Made by a program: the position numbers and the translations under genes. Of a stretch of 25,712 nucleotides of DNA, positions 1-8,435 are shown in pieces. Source of the DNA: Spirochaetaceae bacterium (lineage in GTDB: Bacteria; Spirochaetota; Spirochaetia; SZUA-6; Bin103); the NCBI GenBank assembly GCA_026710565.1, contig JAPOQV010000026.1, positions 1 to 25,712 on the forward strand, written 5' to 3'. Each line of letters opens with the position of its first letter. The first letter of the stretch is position 1. The notes below the pieces were generated by a model. That model did not search any database. It was not told where the DNA came from and saw only the letters and a program-made list of their open reading frames with translations.

Positions 1-450
1 CATGTAGCGGCGCCAGTCGGCCGCGGAGTCCACCAGCGTGTTGGTGTGGATGTGGTAGCTCAGCTCCACGCCGCACGCGGCCCCGTACTCGGCCCACTGG
101 TCGGCAGCCTCGGCCGCCGCCTTCAGGTCGGCGGCGGGCACGGCCCTGTCCGGCGGCTTGGGGCCGGTCATGAACATGAAGCAGTCGGCCTCCACTTCGG
201 CGGCGAACTCGATGCGCCTGAGGTTCACTTCCTGGTTGCTGAAGCTCCGGTCCTCGGGCGTGCCGCTGGCGGTGAACACGGCAAGCGGCATGCCGGCATC
301 GGCGCAGACGCGCCGCACACGGGCCGGCGGCCCCAGCCAATCGAGGGGCAATCGGCACTCCCAGCCATCCCAGCCGGCTTCCGCCAGCTCCGCCAGGCAG
401 CGCTCCAGATCCGGCTCCCGCCAGAATATGGCGCTGTAGCCCAGCTTCAT
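1..450 (-). CDS. Sugar phosphate isomerase/epimerase-like TIM-barrel protein (partial)
   Basis: The first 150 codons of a gene that runs off the left edge. The N-terminus (MKLGYSAIFWREPDLERCL) and the pattern of short strands alternating with helices, including GWDGWECRLPLDW and ELSYHIHTNTL, resemble the xylose-isomerase-like/AP-endonuclease-2 TIM-barrel family, whose members isomerise or epimerise sugars or inositols with a divalent metal. His and Glu residues in the second half (the YHIHTN stretch) fit metal-ligand positions, but the C-terminal half is missing. The ATG overlaps the TGA of the upstream fucosidase gene by 4 bp (ATGA), so the two are probably translationally coupled and one operon. 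The substrate cannot be named; pairing with a fucosidase makes a deoxy-sugar or related sugar plausible, which is inference. Confidence 0.75.
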   Translation of the reverse strand, partial: MKLGYSAIFWREPDLERCLAELAEAGWDGWECRLPLDWLGPPARVRRVCADAGMPLAVFTASGTPEDRSFSNQEVNLRRIEFAAEVEADCFMFMTGPKPPDRAVPAADLKAAAEAADQWAEYGAACGVELSYHIHTNTLVDSAADWRRYM

Positions 451-2237
451 GACTCTATTCCGGACCCGGTTGGACGCAGCACGGCGCCGAACAGGGTGAC
501 GCCGTCCAGCGTCCCGGGGATGATGCGAATCGCGCGTAGCGTGAACGTGTGGACGCCCGGTTCGTCCACGGTAAGATGGCCGGTCGGCGTGCTGAATTCC
601 GGGAAGTACTGCGAGCGCGGCGTGGCGGCGCGCTCGTCGTCGCTCAGCGTCCCTTGGGCGTTCCGCCTTGCGGTACGACCCTCGCCGTGGCTGCCGCCGA
701 CGGAGACCTCGACGCCGTGCGGGGTCACCTCCTCCGTGTCATGCACCGGCGCGGCGATCACGGCCACCGCGAAGGTTCCGGGCCGACACACGCGGACCCG
801 CCACGACAGGACGCTTTCGGTGTCCATCCAGCCGGCGGTCAGCCCGTTGGAGAGGATCTGCAGCGTCGAATCCGGCCCGAGCGTCACGTCGGCCAGGTGT
901 GCGTGCAGGTGGATGGCGCCGTCCGGCTGCTGGACGGTCAGATCGTCCGCTTCGGCGTCGCCGTCGATGCTCAGGGCGACCACCGGTACGTGCTCGACGG
1001 CGGCCAGGTCGGGGAGGGTCAGCGTCAGCCGGTCGATATCGCCTGCATCGGTCCGGTCCTGCGCGACCTCCACCGGTGAATCCAGGCCCAGCACCGCGGC
1101 GCAGGTCACGCGCGAGCGCAGACCATGCACGACCAGCGGACCCTCGGGAGGGTGCAGCAGATGCAGGAACAGCCGGCCGGGCTTGCAGGTCATCCGCAGG
1201 CCGTCGTGCTCGTACGGGAACGGGCTGCCGGCGGTGCCGTAGATCCCCTTGCCGTTGACCTCCATCCAGGAGCCGATCGCCCGCAGCCGCTCCGCGCTCG
1301 GCTGCGGGATCACCCCCTCCGCGGTGGGTCCGACGTTGAGCAGGTAGTTCACGCCCTTGCTGGCGAGGTCGATCAACAGCAGGATCAGCGTGTCCGCCGA
1401 CTTCCAGTGGTGGTCGGCGCTCTTGTAGCCCCACGTGTCGTTGAGGGTGGCCGGCGTCTCGTAGTCGGCGCGCACGCGCCCCGCGGGGATCTGGTTGTCG
1501 CCCAGGCTGCCGTAGTCGCCCACGTCGTTGCCGATGCGGCCCGAGACCAGGCAGTCCGGCTGCAGCTCGTGCACGAGGTCGCGCAGCTCGATCGAGTGCT
1601 CGCGGCTGATGGTGTAGGGGGTGTCGAACCAGATCAGGCCGATCGGCCCGTACTGGGTCAACAGCTCGCGGAGCTGCGGCTTGACCTTGCGCTCCAGGTA
1701 GGCTGCGAAGTCCTTGCTTCCTTCGTCGAAGTCCCAGTCGTTGCGCGAGCCGTCGGGGTCGTGCCAGTCCTGGTCCTGGGAGTAGTAGAAGCCGAGCTTG
1801 ATGCCCGCTTCCGCGCACGCCTCCGCCAGCTCCGCCAGCGGGTCGCGGCCGAACGGCGTGGCGTCGACGATGTTGTACGGGCAGCACGGCGAGCGGAAGA
1901 TCGCGAACCCGTCGTGGTGCTTGGAAGTGATGACCAGGTAGCGCATCCCCGCCTGCACCGCCAGGTTCACCCACGCGCGCGCGTCGAAGCGCACGGGGTC
2001 GAACCGCTCCGCGAGCGCAGCGTACCGCTCGCGCGGGATGCGCCTGCGGAACATGATCCACTCGCCGATGCCCGGCACCTCCTCGCCCTCCCACACGCCG
2101 GCCGGGATGGCGTACAGGCCCCAGTGGATGAACATCCCGAAGCGCGCCTCCCGCCACCAGGCCAACCCAGGGTGGTCGACCACCGGAGCCGCGTTGCGTC
2201 CACGCATGCGGTCGCGCCAGCTCATCATCTCTGCCAT
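447..2237 (-). CDS. Alpha-L-fucosidase, glycoside hydrolase family 29
   Basis: A 596-residue GH29-type enzyme that would remove alpha-linked L-fucose by a retaining mechanism. Diagnostic motifs are present in order: FGMFIHWG (33-40), TSKHHDGF (104-111), YYSQDQDW (151-158), the nucleophile region GLIWFDTP (200-207, Asp205), YETPATLNDTWGY (259-271, Glu260 a possible acid/base) and NYLLNVGPTAEG (297-308). About 240 residues follow the catalytic barrel as a beta-rich C-terminal domain, longer than the core needs. No signal peptide is visible, so it is probably cytoplasmic and acts on imported oligosaccharides. The start at 2237 is preferred over the ATGs at 2228 and 2225 because a promoter-like TTGCAA-N17-TATCAC ends 6 nt before it. 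It overlaps the downstream isomerase gene by 4 bp. GH29 members vary in substrate, so the exact glycan is unknown. Confidence 0.92.
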   Translation of the reverse strand: MAEMMSWRDRMRGRNAAPVVDHPGLAWWREARFGMFIHWGLYAIPAGVWEGEEVPGIGEWIMFRRRIPRERYAALAERFDPVRFDARAWVNLAVQAGMRYLVITSKHHDGFAIFRSPCCPYNIVDATPFGRDPLAELAEACAEAGIKLGFYYSQDQDWHDPDGSRNDWDFDEGSKDFAAYLERKVKPQLRELLTQYGPIGLIWFDTPYTISREHSIELRDLVHELQPDCLVSGRIGNDVGDYGSLGDNQIPAGRVRADYETPATLNDTWGYKSADHHWKSADTLILLLIDLASKGVNYLLNVGPTAEGVIPQPSAERLRAIGSWMEVNGKGIYGTAGSPFPYEHDGLRMTCKPGRLFLHLLHPPEGPLVVHGLRSRVTCAAVLGLDSPVEVAQDRTDAGDIDRLTLTLPDLAAVEHVPVVALSIDGDAEADDLTVQQPDGAIHLHAHLADVTLGPDSTLQILSNGLTAGWMDTESVLSWRVRVCRPGTFAVAVIAAPVHDTEEVTPHGVEVSVGGSHGEGRTARRNAQGTLSDDERAATPRSQYFPEFSTPTGHLTVDEPGVHTFTLRAIRIIPGTLDGVTLFGAVLRPTGSGIES

Positions 2238-2243
2238 GAGTGG

Positions 2244-2272
2244 GTGATAGCTCTCCGCCGCCGCCGTTGCAA
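2244..2272 (-). promoter_or_regulatory. Candidate promoter of the fucosidase operon, leaderless type
   Basis: On the minus strand, TTGCAA (2272-2267) is followed after 17 nt by TATCAC (2249-2244), and the fucosidase ATG begins 6 nt after the -10. That spacing puts the expected transcription start on the A of the start codon. TTGCAA is palindromic, so the same bases could also contribute to the divergent deacetylase promoter, although the spacing on that side (21 nt) is too long. Confidence 0.45.
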
Positions 2273-2293
2273 GCCACTCCGGCGGATGGCGTG

Positions 2294-2299
2294 GATAAT
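2294..2299 (+). promoter_or_regulatory. Candidate -10 element (GATAAT) of the deacetylase gene
   Basis: GATAAT matches the -10 consensus at five of six positions and ends exactly 6 nt before the ATG at 2306. There is no Shine-Dalgarno sequence in the remaining space, so a leaderless transcript is predicted. No convincing -35 is seen at 16-18 nt. Confidence 0.45.
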
Positions 2300-2305
2300 G
2301 ACGCC

Positions 2306-3103
2306 ATGAAGGCCGAGATTCCGGACCGCCTGGTCGTGTTCACGTTCGACGACGGCACGCGTTCCAACGGCGAGTTCGTAGCCCCGCTCCTGGAGCGATA
2401 CGGCTTCGGAGCGACGTTCTACATCACCGAGGGACTGGGGTTCGAGGACAAGGACTACTACCTCACCTGGGAGGAGATCCGCGGGCTGCACGAACGCGGC
2501 TTCGAGATCGGCAACCACACCCGCGGCCACCGCGACGTGCGCACCCTGTCGCCCGACCGGTTGCAGGCGGAGGTGGAGCACATCGACCGCCGCTGCGCGG
2601 CGTTCGGCATACCGCGGCCGCAGACCTTCTGCTATCCCGGATACCACACGGCCGCCGAGGCGGTGACGGTGCTGGCCGAGCACGGCTTCGCCTGGGCGCG
2701 CTGCGGATGCGAGCCGACGCCGGCCGACAGCTACGAGACCGGCGGCTGCGGGCCGGCGTACGACCCGCGCCTCGACCACCCGCTGCTGGTGCCCACGACC
2801 GCCGCCTACGGTCCCGACACGGACCTGGACACCCTGACCTGGGCCGCGCGGCAGGCGCACGGCGGCCGCGCCGGGGTGATCACCTTTCACGGCGTGCCGG
2901 ACTCGCGCCATCCGTGGGTGTCCACCGAGCCGCAGACCTTCCGCGACTACCTGAGCTGGCTGGCCGACGGCGGCTACACCGTGATCGCGCTGCGCGACCT
3001 GTCCCGCTACGTCAGCGCCACCGATACGCCCGCGGACCTCTACGCGGCGCAGCGCGAGCGGCAAGGCACCGGCTACGGTCCCGGAGTCAGCGGAGGTCGA
3101 TGA
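2306..3103 (+). CDS. Polysaccharide deacetylase (NodB homology domain, carbohydrate esterase 4-like)
   Basis: A 265-residue protein of the NodB/CE4 fold. Motif 1 is VFTFDDG (11-17, Asp15 and Asp16), the metal-binding H-x3-H motif is HTRGH (71-75), motif 3 corresponds to FCYPGYH (108-114) and a late FHG motif follows in ITFHGVPD. Such enzymes remove N- or O-acetyl groups from polysaccharides using a divalent metal. It is only a catalytic domain, without signal peptide or membrane anchor. An upstream in-frame codon at 2240 would add a low-complexity Pro-rich leader; ATG 2306 is preferred because it directly precedes the conserved region and has a -10-like element 6 nt upstream. It diverges from the fucosidase and converges on the dehydrogenase, with stop regions overlapping by 17 bp (3087-3103). 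The substrate is unknown. Confidence 0.88.
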   Translation: MKAEIPDRLVVFTFDDGTRSNGEFVAPLLERYGFGATFYITEGLGFEDKDYYLTWEEIRGLHERGFEIGNHTRGHRDVRTLSPDRLQAEVEHIDRRCAAFGIPRPQTFCYPGYHTAAEAVTVLAEHGFAWARCGCEPTPADSYETGGCGPAYDPRLDHPLLVPTTAAYGPDTDLDTLTWAARQAHGGRAGVITFHGVPDSRHPWVSTEPQTFRDYLSWLADGGYTVIALRDLSRYVSATDTPADLYAAQRERQGTGYGPGVSGGR

Positions 3104-4124
3104 CCGCCTTGAGCACGCCGGTCTCCGGGCGAGTGAGCGCGTCGAAGTGCTGCTCCACCTCGTCGAAGCCGATGCGGTGGGTGATCCACGGGCCGGTGTC
3201 GATGGTGCCTGAGGCGATGGCGTCGATCACCCGCCGGAAGTCGCCGGGAAGCGCGTTGCGGGAGGCCAGCAGCGTGAGCTCTCGGCGGTGCATCTCCGGC
3301 TGCGCGAAGGAGATCTCCTGGCGGGTGAGCCCCAGGAAGACGACGGTGCCGCCCTGCGCGGCGTAGGTGAGGGCCGCCGCCATCGACTGCGGGTTGCCGG
3401 TGGCATCGATCACGACGTCGAACAGGCGGCCGTCGGACAGCTCGCGGAGGCGTTCCGGCTCCACGCTGTCGCCGGCGACGACGGCTCCCGCCGGGCCGTA
3501 GGTGTCCCGGCAGAACTCGACACGGGCCGGCAGCCGGTCCATGACCGTCACGTGCCAGGTGCGCAGGCGGACGAACTCCAGGGCCGCCAGCCCGATAGGT
3601 CCCAGGCCGATGATGAGAACCCGGTCCTCGTTGCCGGGTGCGGCCCGCGCCGCGGCGTGGCAGCCGATGGTCAGCGTCTCCACCAGCGCGAGCTGGTCGA
3701 AGGTCAGCGCCTCGGCGCGGTGCAGCTTGGCGGCCGGAATCGTGAAGCGGTCGCAGAGGCCGCCGTCCTGCATGACGCCGATCACGCTGAGCCGCTCGCA
3801 GCAGTTGGTGCGGCCCTTGCTGCACGCGTAGCAGCGCCCGCAGTTCAGGTAGGGCTCGACGCTGCAGGTGTCCCCGGGCGCCACCGCGGTCACGCCGTCG
3901 CCGACGGCCAGCACCTCGACGCCCAGCTCGTGTCCGGGGATGCGCGGGAAATCGAAGAACGGGAAGGTCCCGTGAAAGGCGCTCACGTCGGTGCCGCACA
4001 CGCCGACCGAGTGGGTCCGCACCAGCGCCTGTCCCGCCGTTGGCTCGGCCGGCGCCGGCACCTGCACGGCGCGGGCCCGGTACGGCGCCTCGAAGCGGAT
4101 CGCGCGGATCGTGCCGGCGCTCAA
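3087..4124 (-). CDS. Zinc-dependent alcohol/polyol dehydrogenase (MDR family), TTG start
   Basis: A 345-residue medium-chain dehydrogenase related to sorbitol, threonine and butanediol dehydrogenases. The catalytic zinc ligands appear in GVCGTD (Cys43) and GHE (His65-Glu66). The structural zinc lobe is NCGRCYACSKGRTNC (Cys95, 98, 101 and 108 or 109). The Rossmann dinucleotide motif is GLGPIG (173-178) with an acidic residue at Asp196, suggesting NAD preference. No ATG or GTG lies in frame near the N-terminus. TTG at 4124, 19 nt after the stop of the E1 gene, gives the usual family length; a longer reading upstream is Ser/Arg-rich and overlaps the E1 gene. Co-transcription with the E1 protein suggests a two-step oxidation of one carbon source, as in butanediol/acetoin breakdown, but the substrate is not determined. 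Confidence 0.87.
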   Translation of the reverse strand: MSAGTIRAIRFEAPYRARAVQVPAPAEPTAGQALVRTHSVGVCGTDVSAFHGTFPFFDFPRIPGHELGVEVLAVGDGVTAVAPGDTCSVEPYLNCGRCYACSKGRTNCCERLSVIGVMQDGGLCDRFTIPAAKLHRAEALTFDQLALVETLTIGCHAAARAAPGNEDRVLIIGLGPIGLAALEFVRLRTWHVTVMDRLPARVEFCRDTYGPAGAVVAGDSVEPERLRELSDGRLFDVVIDATGNPQSMAAALTYAAQGGTVVFLGLTRQEISFAQPEMHRRELTLLASRNALPGDFRRVIDAIASGTIDTGPWITHRIGFDEVEQHFDALTRPETGVLKAVIDLR

Positions 4125-4143
4125 CGGTGCAGCCCCGTTGCGG

Positions 4144-6606
4144 TCACACGCCCGCCGCGCTGCGGCGGCTGAGCTCGCCCAGGGTCTGGTCGGTCGCCGG
4201 CCGGTAGCCGGGCAGCGGCAGGAGCTGCTCGTGGATGGCGTCCACGATCCACCCGGCCTGCGGGAAGAAGACCGACTCCAGCTCCACCGGCGGCGTGATC
4301 CAGTTGCGGGCGCCCAGCACCACCGGCGGGGCGTCCAGGTCGTCGAAGCACAGCCGGCCGATGGTGGTGGCCATGGTGTGCAGGACGCTGCCGCGCTCGC
4401 ACGCATCGGAGGTGAGCAGGATGCGGCCGGTCTTGCGCACCGACTCCGCGATCGGGCCGTAGTCGAGCGGGTTCAGGAAGCGGGCGTCGATCACCTCCGT
4501 CTCGAGCCCGTGGCGTTCGGACAGGATGTCCGCCGCTTCCAGGGCGCGGTACAGGTTCGCGCCCACGGTCAGGATGGTCAGGTCGTCGCCCTGGCGGTGA
4601 ATGCAGGGCGACCCCTCGTCGATCTCGTAGTAACCGGCGGGCACCGACTGGTGCAGCACCTCGGGCTCACCGTAGAGCTGCTGGCTCTCGAAGAAGATCA
4701 CCGGATCGGTGCCGCGCAGCGCCAGGTTGAGCATCCCCTTTGCGTCGTACGGGGTCACCGGGTAGTAGACCTTGAGCCCCGGGATGTGGCTGACCATGGC
4801 CGACCACTCCTGCGAGTGCTGGGCGCCGTAGCGGAAGCCCACGGCGATGCGCAGCACGATCGGCAGCGACAGCACCCCGGCCGACATCGCCTGCCACTTG
4901 GCGAGCTGGTTGAAGACCTCGTCGCCGGCGCGGCCCAGGAAGTCGCAGTACATCAACTCCACCACCACGCGGCCGCCGCTCATGGCGTAGCCGATGGCGC
5001 TGCCGACGATGGAGGCTTCCGAGATCGGGGAGTTGAACAGCCGATGGTAGGGCAGCGACTCGGTGAGCCCGCGGTACACGCCGAACGCCCCGCCCCAGTC
5101 GCGGTTCTCCTCGCCGTAGGCGACCATGGTCGGGTCCTCGGCGAAGCGGTGCAGGAGCGCCTCGAACAGGGCGTCGCGAAAGGTGATCACCTGCGAGATC
5201 GGCAGGCGATTGCCGTCGGTGTCGAACGCCGAGCGCGAACGATTGGCCAGCGCCTTGACGCGCGGGTTGTCCGCCACCGGCACGGTGAGCTCCGGCTCGC
5301 CGGCGGCCATGGCCTCGGTGGGGCGGGCGGAGAACATGACCGCCTCGATCTCCTGCGCGCTGCCGCCGAAACGGGGCGAGGCGTCGAGCGGCGCCGCCAG
5401 GCGGAACGCCCGCTCCATCACGTCCACGGCCCAGGACTCGATGCGCTCGCGCTCGGCGGCGTCGAGCAGGCCCGCTTCGTCCAGGTATTCGCCGTAGCTG
5501 CGCAGGCTGTCGCGTTCCTCCCACGCCTCGATCTCCTCGCGCGTGCGGTAGGTGGCCGGATCGCGCGCCGAGTGGCCGGCCAAGCGGTACGTGACGGTGT
5601 CCAGCAGCGCCGGGCCGCGGCCGGCGAGCAGCAACTCGCGCTTGGCGTCCACTGCGGCCGCAACTGCCAGCGGGTTGTAGCCGTCGACCCGTTCGGCATG
5701 CAGGTTCTCGGGATTGACGCCGGCGCCCATGCGCGCCAGCACCTGGAAGCCCATGGTCTCGCCCGCGGTCTGGCTGCCCATCCCGTAGAAGTTGTTCATG
5801 AAGTTGAACATCACCGGCGGGGCGCCCCCCAGATCGGCATCCCAGAGTGTCCGGTACTGGTCCATGGCGGCGAAGCTCAGCGCCTCCCAGGTCGGCCCGC
5901 AACTCGCCGAGGCGTCGCCGACGCAGGCGACGACGATGCCGGGGCGACGGTTCACGCGCTTGAAGAGCGCCGCGCCGGCCGCGATCCCGGCCGAGCCGCC
6001 GACGATGGCGTTGTTCGGCATGCTGCCGAGCGGTGCGAAGAAGGCGTGCATGGAGCCGCCGAGCCCGCGGTTCAGGCCGGTACGACGCCCGAACACCTCC
6101 GCCATGAAGCCGTACACCACGAAGTCGATGGCCAGGTCCTTGTCGTCACGGTCCCTTGCGGCCGGCTCCACCACCCGCAGGATGTCGCCATCCAGGTACT
6201 GCTCCATGACGCACTGCAGGTCGGCGCCGTCGGCGTGGCGGATGCCCTGCAGGCTCTTGGCCAGGATCTCGGCGTGGCTGCGGTGCGAGCCGAAGATCAG
6301 GTCTTCCCGTGCCAGCGGCAGGCACAGCCCCACCACGGACGCCTCCTGACCGATCGACAGGTGCGACGGACCCTCGTGCACGTAGTCGACGCCGGCGTAG
6401 CCGCCCGAGGTCTTGACGCTGTCGAGCATGCGCTCGAACTGGCGGATGAGCACCATGTCGCGGTAGGCGCCGAGGAGCGCCGCGTCGCCCCAGCGCTCGC
6501 GCTCGGCGGCGATGTCGGGCCGGTACCGGTTCAACGGGATCGGGTCGATATCGAGGCTGCCGGGCCGGCGAACCTCCTCCGGGCTGATGACCATGGACTT
6601 GGGCAT
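4144..6606 (-). CDS. 2-oxo acid dehydrogenase E1, alpha and beta subunits fused (thiamine diphosphate-dependent)
   Basis: An 820-residue protein joining both E1 subunits of a pyruvate/branched-chain/acetoin-dehydrogenase-type enzyme. The alpha half (about 40-400) carries the thiamine diphosphate motif [13 protein letters not shown] (230-242) closing with NN at 271-272, preceded by a GGSMH motif and followed by [18 protein letters not shown] (341-358), the position of the family's regulatory loop. The beta half (about 465-800) has [17 protein letters not shown] (498-514), [18 protein letters not shown] (524-541, Glu530) and the HSQEW to [11 protein letters not shown] region. The oxo acid would be decarboxylated and the acyl group passed to a lipoyl E2, but no E2 or E3 gene is in the window. 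ATG 6606 is chosen because a TACCTT -10-like element ends 6 nt upstream; an in-frame GTG at 6621 is the alternative. The Zn-dehydrogenase lies 19 nt downstream. Confidence 0.9.
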   Translation of the reverse strand: MPKSMVISPEEVRRPGSLDIDPIPLNRYRPDIAAERERWGDAALLGAYRDMVLIRQFERMLDSVKTSGGYAGVDYVHEGPSHLSIGQEASVVGLCLPLAREDLIFGSHRSHAEILAKSLQGIRHADGADLQCVMEQYLDGDILRVVEPAARDRDDKDLAIDFVVYGFMAEVFGRRTGLNRGLGGSMHAFFAPLGSMPNNAIVGGSAGIAAGAALFKRVNRRPGIVVACVGDASASCGPTWEALSFAAMDQYRTLWDADLGGAPPVMFNFMNNFYGMGSQTAGETMGFQVLARMGAGVNPENLHAERVDGYNPLAVAAAVDAKRELLLAGRGPALLDTVTYRLAGHSARDPATYRTREEIEAWEERDSLRSYGEYLDEAGLLDAAERERIESWAVDVMERAFRLAAPLDASPRFGGSAQEIEAVMFSARPTEAMAAGEPELTVPVADNPRVKALANRSRSAFDTDGNRLPISQVITFRDALFEALLHRFAEDPTMVAYGEENRDWGGAFGVYRGLTESLPYHRLFNSPISEASIVGSAIGYAMSGGRVVVELMYCDFLGRAGDEVFNQLAKWQAMSAGVLSLPIVLRIAVGFRYGAQHSQEWSAMVSHIPGLKVYYPVTPYDAKGMLNLALRGTDPVIFFESQQLYGEPEVLHQSVPAGYYEIDEGSPCIHRQGDDLTILTVGANLYRALEAADILSERHGLETEVIDARFLNPLDYGPIAESVRKTGRILLTSDACERGSVLHTMATTIGRLCFDDLDAPPVVLGARNWITPPVELESVFFPQAGWIVDAIHEQLLPLPGYRPATDQTLGELSRRSAAGV

Positions 6607-6612
6607 GGATGA

Positions 6613-6618
6613 AAGGTA
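6613..6618 (-). promoter_or_regulatory. Candidate -10 element (TACCTT) of the E1-dehydrogenase operon
   Basis: On the minus strand TACCTT fits a TANNNT -10 and ends 6 nt before the ATG at 6606, so the transcript would begin at the start codon. There is no Shine-Dalgarno sequence, and no good -35 hexamer is visible. Confidence 0.4.
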
Positions 6619-6634
6619 CACCGGATCGCCGGTG
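6619..6634. repeat. Perfect inverted repeat CACCGG-ATCG-CCGGTG between divergent genes
   Basis: A 6-bp arm, 4-nt spacer and 6-bp arm in the 62-bp gap between the E1 and mtnN starts. A third CCGGTG half-site lies at 6645-6650. The position between two divergent -10-like elements fits an operator, though GC-rich sequence makes short palindromes common by chance. Confidence 0.35.
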
Positions 6635-6656
6635 GTCCGGGCGACCGGTGATGCGG

Positions 6657-6662
6657 TAGGTT
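6657..6662 (+). promoter_or_regulatory. Candidate -10 element (TAGGTT) of mtnN
   Basis: TAGGTT (TANNNT type) ends 6 nt before the ATG at 6669 and no Shine-Dalgarno sequence is present, which predicts a leaderless transcript. The -35 region is not recognisable. Confidence 0.35.
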
Positions 6663-6668
6663 TCGCCC

Positions 6669-7364
6669 ATGCCCGTGGTAGCGGTGCTGGCCGCGCTGGA
6701 TGAGGAGATCGAGGCGTTCCGCGGCGCGCACGAGCTGGAGCCCGTGGAGGAGGGGACGCCGTTCGCGGCCTTCCGGTTCCGGGTGGGCGCCGTCGACGCG
6801 GTGCTGATGCGCACCGGCGTCGGCAAGGTGTTCGCGGCCATGGTCGCGCAGCGGGCGATCGAACGGGTGCGGCCCGACTACCTGATCGTCACAGGGATCG
6901 CCGGCAGCGTGCGCGACGGCCTGGACCTGGGCGACGTGGTCGTCAGCCGCGACTGCATCCAGCACGACCTGGACGCGACCGCGCTGGGCTTCGAGCTCGG
7001 CCAGGTGCCGTACACCGAGTACCGCATCCTGCGCGCCGACCCGCGCCTGGTAGAGTTGGCGCTGGCCACGCCCGTGGCCGGCCGGCGCGTGGTGGCCGGT
7101 CGCATCTTGACCGGCGACCAGTTCGTCAGCGATCCCGATGCCGCGCTGCGCCGGAGGCTGAGCGAGCTGCGAGGCTCCGTCGTGGAGATGGAAGGCGCAG
7201 CGATCGCGCTGGTGGCGACCGTCAACCGCGTGCCGTTCGTGATCATCCGCTCCGTCTCCGACAAGGCGGACGCCGCCGCGCCCGCTGATTTCGGCGCTTT
7301 CCTCCGTCGCGCGGCGGCCAACTCCTATACGGTGTGCGGCGGTATCCTGGGCCGGTTGAGTTGA
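6669..7364 (+). CDS. mtnN: 5'-methylthioadenosine/S-adenosylhomocysteine nucleosidase
   Basis: A 231-residue cytoplasmic enzyme of the purine-nucleoside phosphorylase superfamily that cleaves methylthioadenosine and S-adenosylhomocysteine to adenine and the thio-ribose. The N-terminal LAALDEEI carries the catalytic acid (Glu12). GIAGS (76-80), the nucleotide loop [16 protein letters not shown] (99-114), TGDQFV (148-153), the substrate-binding VEMEGAAIA (172-180) and SVSDKAD (195-201, Asp198) follow in family order. Length is normal. It diverges from the E1 operon. Adenine released here is the substrate of apt, the next backbone gene on the same strand, about 6.2 kb away across the accessory island. 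Confidence 0.9.
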   Translation: MPVVAVLAALDEEIEAFRGAHELEPVEEGTPFAAFRFRVGAVDAVLMRTGVGKVFAAMVAQRAIERVRPDYLIVTGIAGSVRDGLDLGDVVVSRDCIQHDLDATALGFELGQVPYTEYRILRADPRLVELALATPVAGRRVVAGRILTGDQFVSDPDAALRRRLSELRGSVVEMEGAAIALVATVNRVPFVIIRSVSDKADAAAPADFGAFLRRAAANSYTVCGGILGRLS

Positions 7365-7377
7365 GATCTTGACGCGC

Positions 7378-7393
7378 GGCCGAGTGGTCGAAG
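7378..7393 (+). other. 16-nt match to a tRNA-Ser D-arm-like sequence at the island boundary
   Basis: GGCCGAGTGGTCGAAG resembles the D-arm of bacterial tRNA-Ser as I remember it. No acceptor stem, anticodon arm or T-loop follows, so this is not a functional tRNA. It may be a fragment or coincidence. It lies just after mtnN, where base composition falls. Confidence 0.2.
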
Positions 7394-7421
7394 TGGTCGC
7401 GATCCTGAAGAGGCGGGCAAC

Positions 7422-8309
7422 ATGTTGACAACGAAAACGAGAACATATTACTGCCATGTTTTTGCCGTATTGGTTGTTTTACTTCCCCTGTCAGTGTCGG
7501 CTAACGAACCTCCAGATTGCCATCATTGGAGCTCGTCTTTCGACGATCAAGGCATAGAAGGCACGATCGAAGCAGCGTTTCATCCATTCTTCTCTTTCGC
7601 AACTGATCGAGATGTGACGCGGTGTCTCACCGCCGGTGCCAGTCCGAGTTCGCGAACCGAAGAGGGATGGACTCCGCTCCATTTCGCGGCTGCATTCAGT
7701 GATTATGCGACGGTCATCACTCTATTGGAAGCGGGAGCGGACCTGCATGCTCGGAGTGGAACCGGGGAGTCACCATTACATCTAGCGGCTTTGAATTCCA
7801 CCTTAGACGTCACCATCGCCCTGCTGGAAGCCGGAGCGAACGTGCACGCTAGGGGTCAATTGGGAGTAACCTCGTTACATATTGCTGCTTCCGTAAACAA
7901 GAACTACCGAATCATATACGCATTGATGAAGGGTGGCTCTGATCCGAACGCGAGAATGGAAGACGGCGAAACGCCGCTTCACGTCGCGGCTATGGCAAAC
8001 GCGGAACCAACCGTGATTGTGGCGCTATTGGCCAGTGGATCAGATCCGCTTGCCGAGGATGATGCCGACGAGACTCCTTGGGATTACGCCAACGACAACG
8101 AATCGCTCAAAGGAACTATGGCGTACTGGTGCCTTAACGACGCACGTTGGCGGGCGATGGACGGCGATAACCAACGCATGCAGCCCTTGCCAACCTCGTG
8201 CCTTATGTTGACTGGCGTAGCAGAAGGGGCGTCTTCACAAACGCCGCACATTGCAGTTGGAACCTCAGACACAGAGTCGCAGCCGGTCGGATCGGATGTG
8301 CGCGACTGA
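7422..8309 (+). CDS. Secreted ankyrin-repeat protein
   Basis: A 295-residue protein with a signal peptide: basic N-terminus, hydrophobic core about 13-25 and a likely cut after SVSA (27). At least four ankyrin repeats follow, recognisable by TPLHFAA (84-90), SPLHLAA (117-123), TSLHIAA (150-156) and TPLHVAA (184-190), each followed by a LLEAGA- or LLASGS-type helix end. A degenerate fifth repeat ends in DETPWDYA. The C-terminal 70 residues are unordered, with scattered Cys. A good Shine-Dalgarno sequence (AAGAGG, 8 nt before the ATG) supports the start. Base composition is clearly less GC-rich than mtnN, suggesting acquisition. Ankyrin repeats bind proteins; no partner can be named. A periplasmic immunity-like role or an exported host-interaction role are both possible. 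Confidence 0.82.
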   Translation: MLTTKTRTYYCHVFAVLVVLLPLSVSANEPPDCHHWSSSFDDQGIEGTIEAAFHPFFSFATDRDVTRCLTAGASPSSRTEEGWTPLHFAAAFSDYATVITLLEAGADLHARSGTGESPLHLAALNSTLDVTIALLEAGANVHARGQLGVTSLHIAASVNKNYRIIYALMKGGSDPNARMEDGETPLHVAAMANAEPTVIVALLASGSDPLAEDDADETPWDYANDNESLKGTMAYWCLNDARWRAMDGDNQRMQPLPTSCLMLTGVAEGASSQTPHIAVGTSDTESQPVGSDVRD

Positions 8310-8435
8310 CATGGTCGATTGGCACAAATTTCGGCTGATATTTTGTCGGTGGGTACAGTGCGTGATGTGACCGGGCCCCGGTATCCGTCGCCAAGTCGGA
8401 CATAATCATCTATTCCGTAAAGGTGGAACACGACG

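Noticed and set aside
3991..6612. A very long open frame on the plus strand antisense to the E1 gene
   Set aside because: It is rich in His, Arg, Val and Ala with no domain motif, and mirrors the G/C-biased third positions of the E1 gene, which has unmistakable motifs.
7371..7440. A complete tRNA gene around the GGCCGAGTGGTCGAAG motif
   Set aside because: No acceptor stem, anticodon arm or T-loop could be matched around it.
8370..8382. Palindrome ACCGGGCCCCGGT after the ankyrin gene, considered as a terminator
   Set aside because: There is almost no loop and no T-run follows; it also lies inside a possible coding frame.
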